Shown one piece after another: positions 1 to 5,588 of a DNA stretch of 10,970 bases; within the stretch, counting starts at the first letter, position 1; every line of letters begins with the position of its first letter. The position numbers and the translations under genes are program-made. This DNA is from Prevotellaceae bacterium (GTDB lineage Bacteria; Bacteroidota; Bacteroidia; Bacteroidales; Bacteroidaceae): contig JAUNQM010000053.1 in assembly GCA_030536165.1 (NCBI GenBank), forward strand, positions 1-10,970, given 5' to 3'. The notes beneath the pieces were generated by a model, which was not told where the DNA came from, searched no databases, and saw only the letters and a program-made list of their open reading frames with translations.

Positions 1-21
1 CCTTGAACCTTGAACCTTGAA
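1..21. repeat. Tandem heptamer, CCTTGAA x3
   Basis: Three exact copies of CCTTGAA lie just beyond the stop codon of the methyltransferase gene and run to the left edge of the window, so the array may continue outside it. Short 7-8 base tandem repeats also occur in two other gaps of this window (3881-3898 and 4603-4623). The repeat is seen directly. Any role, such as slippage or spacing, is unknown. Confidence 0.8.
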
Positions 22-30
22 TCGATGTGT

Positions 31-1380
31 CTAACCTTCATTATCTTCACTTAATAATCTTTTCATTTCTTCTCTTTCCTTCCAGCGCTTGCGGCTTGCG
101 AAGATGTGCTTGCCGTCGCGTGACTCTACGCGCTCCACTTCCTCTTCGGTGCCTTCACGCTTTGCACGCGACTTGAACTTCCTTTCGCGCATCTGCTTCA
201 GTTCGTCGTCGCTCTTGATGCGTCCGCCTTCATGACGGAACTGCTTGAATTTGCCGTCGAATATCTGATATTTCTGGAACTGGCATTCCAACGAACCATT
301 GATTACAGGTATCTTCAACGATGGTTTCAATCCAATCTGTGCGAAACACTCGTCGCGATAACTGAGCACCCATGCGTCGTTGCCAATGAATTCATGCTTC
401 AGTCGGTCGCCTATTATCTTATATGTGTCGAGAAGATTTGGCGTAGATATTCGCTCGCCGTAAGGTGGATTCATCACGATAATACTCTTTTCGCGAGGCT
501 GGGTGAAGTTGGCAAAGTCTTGCTCGGCAATAGAGATGTCCTTTGTCAGACCTGCAAGTTTCACGTTGTATCTTGCCTTGCCTACCGCAGCAGGATCTAC
601 ATCGTAGCCATAGATGTGGTGATTGAACTCGCGTTCCTGCGAGTCGTCGTTGTAAATCTTTTCAAAGAGGTCGCGGTCGAAGTCGTTCCACTTCTCGAAG
701 GCAAACTCCTTGCGGAAGATGCCTGGAGCCATGTTGCGTGCTATGAGGGCAGCCTCGATGAGCAATGTGCCTGAACCGCACATCGGGTCGATGAAGTCGG
801 TCTCACCGTTCCATCCTGTCATCATAATCAATCCTGCAGCAAGGACTTCGTTGAGCGGAGCATCAACAGTCTCGTGTCGCCATCCACGCTGGTGAAGACT
901 TGTGCCGCTACTGTCGAGACTCAACGAACAATCGTCACCGGCAATATGTATGTGCAGGCGGATGTCGGGATTAGTGACGCTGATGCTTGGACGTGTGCCG
1001 TAGCGTTCACGCAGCTGGTCAACGATAGCATCCTTGACCCTGTAAGCCACAAACTTCGAGTGGCGAAAGTCGTCGCTATACACCACCGAATCGACTGCAA
1101 AACTCTTCGGCTTTTCGCCCATCAGGTATTCAGCCCAATCCACTTGCTTTACCTCTTCATAGACATCATCGGCTGAATTAGCCTTGAAGTGCTTGATAGG
1201 TTTCAGCACTCTGATTGCTGTGTGCAGGCAGAAGTTTGCCCTATACAGCATTTCTTTGTCACCCGTGAAAGACACCATGCGTCGGCCTTCCTCCACATTC
1301 TTCGCCCCGAGGGCTATGAGTTCTTTTGCCAAGACGGGCTCCAAACCCATAAACGTCTTGGCGATTATTTCAAATTCCAT
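31..1380 (-). CDS. THUMP-domain class I SAM-dependent RNA methyltransferase (RlmL N-terminal-domain / YpsC type)
   Basis: Predicted cytoplasmic enzyme that methylates the exocyclic amine of a guanine in large-subunit rRNA, using S-adenosylmethionine. The 449 residues hold an N-terminal THUMP RNA-binding region (roughly 45-160) and a Rossmann-fold methyltransferase domain. The SAM-binding motif is DPMCGSGT (198-205) and the catalytic motif IV is NPPYGER (304-310), as in N2-guanine methyltransferases. E. coli RlmL is about 700 residues because a second methyltransferase (RlmK) is fused to it; this protein matches only the first half, so it is the stand-alone form. The last 60 or so residues are a highly charged Lys/Arg/Glu tail that may add RNA contacts. 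It lies 65 bases downstream of the HIT gene with no recognisable promoter between them, so cotranscription is likely. The start agrees with the family N-terminus (MEFEIIAKT). The exact target guanine is inferred, hence no gene symbol. Confidence 0.9.
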   Translation of the reverse strand: MEFEIIAKTFMGLEPVLAKELIALGAKNVEEGRRMVSFTGDKEMLYRANFCLHTAIRVLKPIKHFKANSADDVYEEVKQVDWAEYLMGEKPKSFAVDSVVYSDDFRHSKFVAYRVKDAIVDQLRERYGTRPSISVTNPDIRLHIHIAGDDCSLSLDSSGTSLHQRGWRHETVDAPLNEVLAAGLIMMTGWNGETDFIDPMCGSGTLLIEAALIARNMAPGIFRKEFAFEKWNDFDRDLFEKIYNDDSQEREFNHHIYGYDVDPAAVGKARYNVKLAGLTKDISIAEQDFANFTQPREKSIIVMNPPYGERISTPNLLDTYKIIGDRLKHEFIGNDAWVLSYRDECFAQIGLKPSLKIPVINGSLECQFQKYQIFDGKFKQFRHEGGRIKSDDELKQMRERKFKSRAKREGTEEEVERVESRDGKHIFASRKRWKEREEMKRLLSEDNEG

Positions 1381-1403
1381 ATAATAAATTAAAGGGTTGA
1401 ACT

Positions 1404-1439
1404 ATAGAACTTCTATGTTATCTATAATAGATAGAACTT
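1404..1439. repeat. Direct repeat ATAGAACTT around a 15-base palindrome
   Basis: The 65-base gap between the HIT gene and the methyltransferase gene holds two copies of ATAGAACTT (1404-1412 and 1431-1439). Between and partly overlapping them is the perfect palindrome TATCTAT-A-ATAGATA (1419-1433). It lies within the probable dicistronic mRNA, just ahead of the second gene. It is AT-only apart from one pair per arm, and no T-run suitable for a terminator follows. It could be an operator or simply AT-rich sequence; no function is claimed. Confidence 0.5.
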
Positions 1440-1445
1440 ATTGAT

Positions 1446-1871
1446 TTATAGGAACAACTTAATCTTTTCAATCATATCGCTATACTCTTCATCCGTCAGA
1501 TAGACCTTGCCTGGATTCATCTGGAACGTGCCACCATAGTCAGGACCATCGACATATTTCGGTGCAAGATGGAAGTGAAGGTGCGATAGTTTGTCGCTGT
1601 ATGCGCCATAGTTTATCTTCTCCGGATTGAAAGCTTTCTGCATAGCGCGTGTTACAGCTGCAACATCTGCCATAAAGGCATTGCGTTCTTCGTCAGAGAG
1701 TTCGTTGAGGTCGTTGACGTGGCCGTTGTATGCCACCAGACAGCGTCCGCGATAAGTCTGCTCCTTGAACAGGAATGCACGTGACACACTCATTGGCTTA
1801 ATCTCAATCATCAGATTGTGCAAAGTCTCATTGTTCTGGCAATAGAGACAATCTTTTGGGTCGCTAAACAT
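1446..1871 (-). CDS. HIT (histidine triad) family hydrolase
   Basis: Small cytoplasmic nucleotide-binding protein of the HIT superfamily. Members hydrolyse or transfer nucleotidyl groups, for example on diadenosine polyphosphates or nucleoside phosphoramidates. The 141 residues carry the diagnostic triad HLHFHLAPK, with His97, His99 and His101; the last of these should be the nucleophile. The N-terminal pair Cys8/Cys11 (CLYC) fits the structural zinc site found in many HIT proteins. Length is typical for a single-domain member. The gene has its own promoter (1908-1940), giving a leader of about 30 bases, and probably continues into the downstream rRNA methyltransferase gene. The natural substrate cannot be told from sequence. 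Confidence 0.92.
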   Translation of the reverse strand: MFSDPKDCLYCQNNETLHNLMIEIKPMSVSRAFLFKEQTYRGRCLVAYNGHVNDLNELSDEERNAFMADVAAVTRAMQKAFNPEKINYGAYSDKLSHLHFHLAPKYVDGPDYGGTFQMNPGKVYLTDEEYSDMIEKIKLFL

Positions 1872-1907
1872 AAATAATAAGTATTTGAAAGATTCGTTTA
1901 CCTGCCC

Positions 1908-1940
1908 ACAAAGTTAGAAAGAAAATTTAATATATGCAAA
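1908..1940 (-). promoter_or_regulatory. Bacteroidetes-type promoter for the HIT gene
   Basis: On the minus strand, TTTG (1940-1937) is followed by a 20-base spacer and TAACTTTGT (1916-1908). This matches the known Bacteroidetes primary sigma factor consensus, TTTG at about -33 and TAnnTTTG at about -7, spaced 19-21 bases. Transcription would begin near 1900, about 30 bases before the ATG. The -33 TTTG is formed by the last bases of the T-run of the adjoining terminator. Confidence 0.75.
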
Positions 1941-1990
1941 AAAAACGCACGAAAGGTCGAAATTAACCTCTCGTGTGTGCATTTTTTTGC
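1936..1990 (-). terminator. Probable intrinsic terminator, possibly bidirectional
   Basis: On the minus strand, a stem CACGA-G-AGGT pairs with ACCT-T-TCGTG across an 8-base loop (plus-strand loop 1958-1965). It is followed by CG and eight T residues. On the plus strand the hairpin is also followed by a run of seven T (1982-1988) after a short purine-pyrimidine stretch, so it may work in both directions. It would stop read-through from the antiporter unit just before the HIT promoter. The outer A-run and T-run also pair with each other, as in bidirectional terminators. Confidence 0.7.
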
Positions 1991-2068
1991 GAGATAGATA
2001 GAGTCGCCAATAAAAAACTGCGTAAAAACCACTCCTTTTTTCAAAAAACACTACTTATTGCTTATTTT

Positions 2069-2160
2069 AGCCCTTCACACCTCAGGTGTTTCGAGCGAAA
2101 TACCTGAGGTGTGAGGTATGGTGACACCTGAGGTGTGACTCGAGAAACACCTAAGGTGTG
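2069..2160. repeat. Palindrome array A: four ACACCT-N-AGGTGT units
   Basis: Four 13-base palindromes start at 2077, 2100, 2124 and 2147, with start-to-start spacing of 23, 24 and 23 bases. The central bases are C, G, G and A. The only arm deviation is ATACCT in the second unit. Spacers are 10, 11 and 10 bases and are not repeats of one another. The array begins with AGCCCTTC and ends in GTGTGGAGG. Its first 25 bases (2069-2093) are identical to the start of array B (10634-10658). The function is not recognised; possibilities are binding sites for a dimeric DNA-binding protein, RNA hairpins, or a repeat-family signature. Confidence 0.9.
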
Positions 2161-2161
2161 G

Positions 2162-2347
2162 AGGCCTCAAATATGCCACAAGAGCCACTACACAATAGAT
2201 TCGATAGTATCTATAAAAAACTATAGCAACGATGAAAAAAAGTCGTAAAAAAGCAGGACTTTTTCTGAATTTGTACTCATAACACGCGCGCACACACACG
2301 TGCACGCGCGTTATAAATAAGGTGTAAGGAATGTTGATTTGAGGCCT
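2162..2347. repeat. 11-base inverted repeat pair enclosing module A
   Basis: AGGCCTCAAAT (2162-2172) and its exact reverse complement ATTTGAGGCCT (2337-2347) bracket the segment that holds the A-tract hairpin and the CG/CA tract. The left copy begins directly after palindrome array A. The right copy lies 33 bases from the antiporter stop codon. The pair could mark the ends of a movable unit. No matching pair was found round module B, so this could be coincidental. Confidence 0.55.
2235..2330 (-). repeat. Composite module A: CG/CA tract plus AAAAAG-TCCTG-CTTTTT hairpin
   Basis: Read on the minus strand, this has ACCTTATT, then a CG/CA alternating tract, then ATGAGT, then the 20-mer CAGAAAAAGTCCTGCTTTTT (plus-strand 2248-2267). 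The same order and near-identical segments occur on the plus strand at 10776-10838. The 20-mer contains the inverted repeat AAAAAG/CTTTTT round a 5-base loop. In this copy AAAAAGTC can also pair with a second GACTTTTT arm (plus-strand 2237-2244 with 2257-2264). The T-rich 3' end on the minus strand means it could act as a weak terminator for the antiporter transcript. Confidence 0.75.
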
Positions 2348-2380
2348 TTATTTCCGATTTGAGTGGGTGCAGCTGCCTTT

Positions 2381-3337
2381 CTATGCGTTCACGATGAGGA
2401 ATGCCATGTAGGCTACGAATAGCATCGTGAGCATCAGACCTTCCCAACGCTCTACCTTGAATTTCGTATAAGAGAAGAGCCAGAGCATTACCATGCTGAT
2501 AATCATCATCGAAAGGTCGATGATGGTGATGCCGTTGATGCCAAGCGGACATACGACTGCTGTGGCGCCGAGTATCCAAAGAATGTTGAACACATTGCTG
2601 CCTACGACATTGCCAATAGCCATCTCTGACTTGCCTTTCTTGGCTGCCACGACCGACGTTGCGAGTTCAGGAAGCGACGTTCCAAAGGCAACGATGGTCA
2701 GACCTATCACACTCTCGCTTACGTTTAAGGCTTGCGCAATGCTTACGGCTGCATCGACAAAGATGTCAGAGCCCCAGATAAGAAGTCCAAGGCCTACGAT
2801 GAAATAGACTATTGCATACCCTAAAGATAATGTTTTCTTCGTTTCAGATTCTTCGGTGGAATCGGCATTTTTTGAACTTTTTAGGGTCAAAAACATGAAG
2901 GCCACGAAAAGCACAAGAAGTATGATTCCATCGACTCGGCTGATTGTGTTTCCCTTGATTATCGGCGAGAAATGGTCGAGGCAGAGAGCCAAAAGGACAA
3001 TAGAAGCGAACAGTCCAAACGGACAGTCGCGGCGTATGCTTTCCTTATTGATTGCAATAGGCGCAACGAGGGCTGAAACGCCGACTATGAGCAGCGTGTT
3101 GAAGATGTTACTACCGACGACATTACCCACGGCGAGGTCGGTGCTGCCCTTGAAGGCAGAGGTGAGCGAAATGACAAATTCAGGCATCGAAGTGCCGAAG
3201 GCTACCACCGTGAGGCCTATCACAAGCTCGCTCATACGCATGCGTCGGGCAAGCTGACTGGCTCCCTCGGTCAGTCGGTCGGCTCCAAAGAGCACCATAG
3301 CCACGCCGACAACGATGAGGAGAATATCAATAACCAT
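2381..3337 (-). CDS. Calcium/sodium antiporter (CaCA family, YrbG-like)
   Basis: Inner-membrane cation exchanger, predicted to move Ca2+ (or another cation) against Na+ or H+. The 318 residues show the internal duplication of the family. The first alpha-repeat has GTSMPE (48-53) and GNVVGSN (71-77); the second has GTSLPE (219-224) and GNVVGSN (242-248). The glutamates in the two GTSxPE motifs are the ion-coordinating residues in characterised relatives. About ten hydrophobic segments are visible, with a hydrophilic cytosolic loop at about 152-170 between the halves. Length matches bacterial YrbG-type members. Its start overlaps the end of the tlpA-like gene by 11 bases, so translational coupling is likely. 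Ion specificity is inferred from family only. Confidence 0.93.
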   Translation of the reverse strand: MVIDILLIVVGVAMVLFGADRLTEGASQLARRMRMSELVIGLTVVAFGTSMPEFVISLTSAFKGSTDLAVGNVVGSNIFNTLLIVGVSALVAPIAINKESIRRDCPFGLFASIVLLALCLDHFSPIIKGNTISRVDGIILLVLFVAFMFLTLKSSKNADSTEESETKKTLSLGYAIVYFIVGLGLLIWGSDIFVDAAVSIAQALNVSESVIGLTIVAFGTSLPELATSVVAAKKGKSEMAIGNVVGSNVFNILWILGATAVVCPLGINGITIIDLSMMIISMVMLWLFSYTKFKVERWEGLMLTMLFVAYMAFLIVNA

Positions 3338-3866
3338 AGATTTCCTTCAATTTGTTGGCAAGTTCCTCGCCACGAAGGTCGTTGGCAATAATCTTTCCCT
3401 TGCCATCGACAAGTATCGAGCTCGGTATTGCCATGACTGAATAAGCAGCTTGAGCTGCACTCTTCCAGCCTTTTATGTCGGAGAGGTGAGTCCAGTTGTA
3501 CTGGTTTTCCTTCACGTAATTTACCCAGTCGTTCTTCTTTGTGTCGAACGAAATGCCAACCACATTGAAGCCTTTCTTCTTGTATTTATCGTAGGCAACC
3601 TTGACGTTAGGCATCTCCATGCAGCACGGACGGCACCAAGTAGCCCAGAAATCAATAAGTACAACCTTGCCTTTGCCTACGTAGGAAGTGAGGTCGTGCA
3701 TCTTACCCTTCATGTCAGGCAGTTTCACATTGGTAATCTTTGCGCCCACCTTGCGGTTTTCTGGCAGTTGTTCGTACTGTGCATGGCAAGTTGCCGGTGC
3801 CATGAAAAGCACTGAGAACGATAAAGCGGCAGTCAGAATTGCTGCTGAGAAAGTATTCTTTTTCAT
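3327..3866 (-). CDS. Periplasmic TlpA-like thiol-disulfide oxidoreductase
   Basis: Thioredoxin-fold protein expected to act outside the cytoplasm, reducing or exchanging disulfides in envelope proteins such as cytochromes or extracytoplasmic targets. The 179 residues begin with a clear signal peptide (Lys-Lys, hydrophobic 7-25, likely cleavage after CHA at 27-29). There is no good lipobox. The active site is WCRPC at 77-81, in the context FWATWCRPCCMEMP, and the conserved cis-proline is in AIPS (Pro148). A third cysteine, Cys82, directly follows the CxxC pair where TlpA/ResA relatives usually have Arg or another residue. The protein lacks the DUF4369 domain often fused to Bacteroidetes TlpA proteins. 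It sits 48 bases after the ABC ATPase gene and overlaps the antiporter gene by 11 bases. The partner protein is unknown. Confidence 0.9.
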   Translation of the reverse strand: MKKNTFSAAILTAALSFSVLFMAPATCHAQYEQLPENRKVGAKITNVKLPDMKGKMHDLTSYVGKGKVVLIDFWATWCRPCCMEMPNVKVAYDKYKKKGFNVVGISFDTKKNDWVNYVKENQYNWTHLSDIKGWKSAAQAAYSVMAIPSSILVDGKGKIIANDLRGEELANKLKEIYGY

Positions 3867-3880
3867 ATTTTAATTATTTT

Positions 3881-3912
3881 GGTTGTAGGTTGTAGGTTTC
3901 AACCCGCAACCT
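3881..3912. repeat. Tandem heptamer GGTTGTA and hairpin between ABC ATPase and tlpA-like genes
   Basis: GGTTGTA occurs twice plus a partial copy (3881-3898). The same stretch folds with its right flank: AGGTTG (3887-3892) pairs with CAACCT (3907-3912), with an inner stem closing on a 4-base loop. Most of the 48-base gap is occupied by it. On the minus strand no T-run follows, so it is not a standard terminator. It could set mRNA stability between the two cistrons. Confidence 0.6.
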
Positions 3913-3914
3913 GT

Positions 3915-4565
3915 TTATTCTTGCTTACGAAAATTCCGCTCATTCATATTGAACGAAACCTCGTCGGGCTGGCACATAACGATGCCGTCTTGAGCATCGA
4001 AAATCCACACTTTGTGGCAATGACGCAGTGCAAGTTCGAAGTCGTGAGTTGAAAGAAGTATCGCCTTCTGCTGCTCTTTCGCCACACGCGCAAGTAGTTG
4101 GAAGGTCTCTATCTTACTTGGATAATCGAGGAAAGCCGTAGGCTCGTCCATAAATATAATAGGAGTCTGCTGGGCGAGTGCCTTTGCTATCATGACCTTC
4201 TGCTTCTCGCCATCGCTAAGATTGAAGAAACTCCTTTGTGCAAGTTCGCTTACTCCAGCCATCAGCATTGCCTCATCAACGATTCGTTTGTCGGCATCTT
4301 TAAGCATGCCAAAGAAGCCTGTATATGGACTTCGGCCTAAGCCTACAAGCTCACGCACCGATATGTTTCTTATGTCGGGCTTCTCGGTAAGCACTATGGC
4401 ACACTGGCCTTTGTAAGTCTGCGCAAGCTGACGAAGCAACGTCGATTTCCCCACACCGTTTGTTCCGATGAGGCATGTCAGTTCCCCTTCAAAGAGTTCA
4501 GCATTCAACCCCTCGGCAACAACCTTGTCGCGATAACCGATAGTAAGGTTTTCTATCTTTATCAT
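3915..4565 (-). CDS. ABC transporter ATPase, iron/haem/cobalamin uptake type (FepC/BtuD-like)
   Basis: Cytoplasmic ATP-hydrolysing subunit of a probable metal-chelate importer. The 216 residues include Walker A GTNGVGKST (34-42), the ABC signature LSDGE (116-120), Walker B IIFMDEPT (136-143) and the H-loop histidine (His174 in STHD). The segment VRELVGLGRSPYTG (70-83) resembles FecCD-partner ATPases for siderophores, haem or vitamin B12. It is shorter than the usual 250 or more residues. The Walker A proline is Thr35. No glutamine stands at the expected Q-loop place; LTEKP (59-63) lies there instead. No permease or substrate-binding protein is present in the window; the neighbours are a nucleoside phosphorylase upstream and a TlpA-like protein downstream. 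The substrate therefore cannot be assigned. Confidence 0.88.
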   Translation of the reverse strand: MIKIENLTIGYRDKVVAEGLNAELFEGELTCLIGTNGVGKSTLLRQLAQTYKGQCAIVLTEKPDIRNISVRELVGLGRSPYTGFFGMLKDADKRIVDEAMLMAGVSELAQRSFFNLSDGEKQKVMIAKALAQQTPIIFMDEPTAFLDYPSKIETFQLLARVAKEQQKAILLSTHDFELALRHCHKVWIFDAQDGIVMCQPDEVSFNMNERNFRKQE

Positions 4566-4602
4566 TGTTAGGGGCGGGGGACAGATTAAAGTGTTACGAT
4601 GT

Positions 4603-4623
4603 TTCGATTATTCGATTATTCGA
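4603..4623. repeat. Tandem octamer TTCGATTA x2.6
   Basis: TTCGATTA is repeated twice and followed by TTCGA (4603-4623) in the 78-base gap between the purine nucleoside phosphorylase and ABC ATPase genes. No promoter of the Bacteroidetes pattern was found in this gap, so the two genes are probably on one mRNA. Function unknown. Confidence 0.7.
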
Positions 4624-4643
4624 AAGTTCGGAGAGGCTAATAA

Positions 4644-5357
4644 CTATGCCAGGCTAAAGGCAACGTCCATCATTCGTGTGAAACTTGTGCGGCGTTCTTC
4701 GGCAGTTGTTGCCGTGCCATCAACGATGCTGTCGCTTACGGTAAGTATTGCCAGAGCGTGCTTTCCAGCCTTTGCAGCATTAGCATACAAGGCAGAAGCT
4801 TCCATTTCAACGGCAAGTACACCCATGCGCTGCCATTCCTTCCATCCATCGTATTCATCGTAGAAGTTATCGGAAGACATCACATTGCCCACCTTGTAAC
4901 CATAACCAAGTTCTTCACAAGTCTTTACCGCTTTGTTGAGAAGACCAAAGTCGGCGATTGGTGCGAATGTTCCTGGCAGTCTGAACTGTTCGATATAAGC
5001 CGAATTAGTGCATGCACCCTGTGCTATTACGATGTCGCCGAGCTTCATTCCTGGCTGAATGCAACCTGCTGTACCCACACGGATAATATTCTTTACATCG
5101 TAGAAGTTGAACAACTCGTAAGTGTAAATAGCGATGGAAGGAATGCCCATACCATGCCCCATGACGCTCACGCGCTTGCCTTTGTATGTACCAGTAAAGC
5201 CGAGCATACCGCGGACATCATTGAACTGGACAGGATTTTCGAGGAAGTTCTCAGCCATAAACTTAGCGCGCAGCGGGTCACCGCTCATAATCACTGTCTC
5301 TGCTATTTCACCATATTTCGCCGCGTTGTGCGGAGTTGGAACGTTTTCTTTACTCAT
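4644..5357 (-). CDS. deoD: Purine nucleoside phosphorylase, DeoD type
   Basis: Cytoplasmic enzyme that splits purine (deoxy)ribonucleosides with phosphate into free base and (deoxy)ribose-1-phosphate, for salvage. The 237 residues match the hexameric DeoD family in length and motifs: MSGDPLRAK (24-32), DVRGMLGFTGTYKG (47-60), IIRVGTAG (91-98), VEMEASALY (183-191) and TVSD (206-209). By comparison with E. coli DeoD, His10, Arg30, Arg49 and Arg93 correspond to the ribose- and phosphate-site residues, Glu184-Glu186 to the nucleoside-binding segment, and Asp209 to the catalytic acid. The E. coli phosphate-site Ser90 appears as Thr96. It is the first gene of its unit, with a strong promoter match at 5393-5425 and a leader of about 30 bases. 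Uridine phosphorylase is related, but the overall motif match favours a purine enzyme. Confidence 0.92.
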   Translation of the reverse strand: MSKENVPTPHNAAKYGEIAETVIMSGDPLRAKFMAENFLENPVQFNDVRGMLGFTGTYKGKRVSVMGHGMGIPSIAIYTYELFNFYDVKNIIRVGTAGCIQPGMKLGDIVIAQGACTNSAYIEQFRLPGTFAPIADFGLLNKAVKTCEELGYGYKVGNVMSSDNFYDEYDGWKEWQRMGVLAVEMEASALYANAAKAGKHALAILTVSDSIVDGTATTAEERRTSFTRMMDVAFSLA

Positions 5358-5392
5358 AATCTATCTTATTTTGTTTAATTTATATGCAACTT

Positions 5393-5425
5393 GCAAAAGT
5401 AAAAAGATTTTTTCAAATTTGCAAA
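5393..5425 (-). promoter_or_regulatory. Bacteroidetes-type promoter for deoD
   Basis: On the minus strand, TTTG (5425-5422), a 20-base spacer and TACTTTTGC (5401-5393) match the Bacteroidetes -33/-7 consensus exactly. Transcription would start near 5386, about 30 bases before the ATG at 5357. Confidence 0.78.
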
Positions 5426-5445
5426 TAATAAGCATGAAAGTTTTG

Positions 5446-5469
5446 CCAACGATGCAAAACATCGCTTGG
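5446..5469. terminator. Hairpin in the fthC-deoD gap, possible weak terminator
   Basis: CCAACGATG (5446-5454) pairs with CATCG-C-TTGG (5460-5469) with one bulged base and a 5-base loop. It lies between the end of the peptidase/folate unit and the deoD promoter. On the plus strand it is followed by a short TTTT; on the minus strand by CAAAACTTT, which is not a good U-run. A second AT-only hairpin (5480-5499) and the remainder to 5588 show nothing else that I can identify. It is the best candidate end of the upstream unit. Confidence 0.4.
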
Positions 5470-5588
5470 TTTTGGGATTTATTAATTAAGGAATTAATAG
5501 ACGAGACTTACGGCTTGTACTTACCATTTCTTGCCTTACGTAGGTGATGAAAAAGTAAACTCGTAGTTCCATGTAAGACAAAGAACCT

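Larger units (their letters stand above)
1872..2380. other. 509-base gene-free region between antiporter and HIT genes
   Basis: No convincing gene is present. The stretch holds, from low to high coordinate, the HIT promoter and an adjoining terminator-like hairpin (1908-1990), an AT-rich stretch with no structure I recognise (1991-2068), a four-unit palindrome array (2069-2160), an 11-base inverted repeat pair (2162-2172 and 2337-2347), and the A-tract/CG module (2235-2330). Small open frames across it are formed by the repeats and have no family features. Confidence 0.8.

Noticed and set aside
2069..2160. Palindrome array as a CRISPR array
   Set aside because: Units are 13 bases and spacers only 10-11, far below CRISPR sizes, and no cas genes are in the window.
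2075..2579. Two overlapping minus-strand open frames of 76 and 100 codons
   Set aside because: They cross the palindrome array and CG/CA tract or lie out of frame within the antiporter gene; the residues (Cys/Arg/His-rich) are typical of spurious frames.
3887..3912. Terminator between the ABC ATPase and tlpA-like genes
   Set aside because: The hairpin is followed on the minus strand by an A-rich stretch rather than a T-run, and no new promoter follows.
4758..5378. Plus-strand open frame of 206 codons opposite deoD
   Set aside because: Antisense shadow of a well-supported gene; it also covers the short deoD leader.
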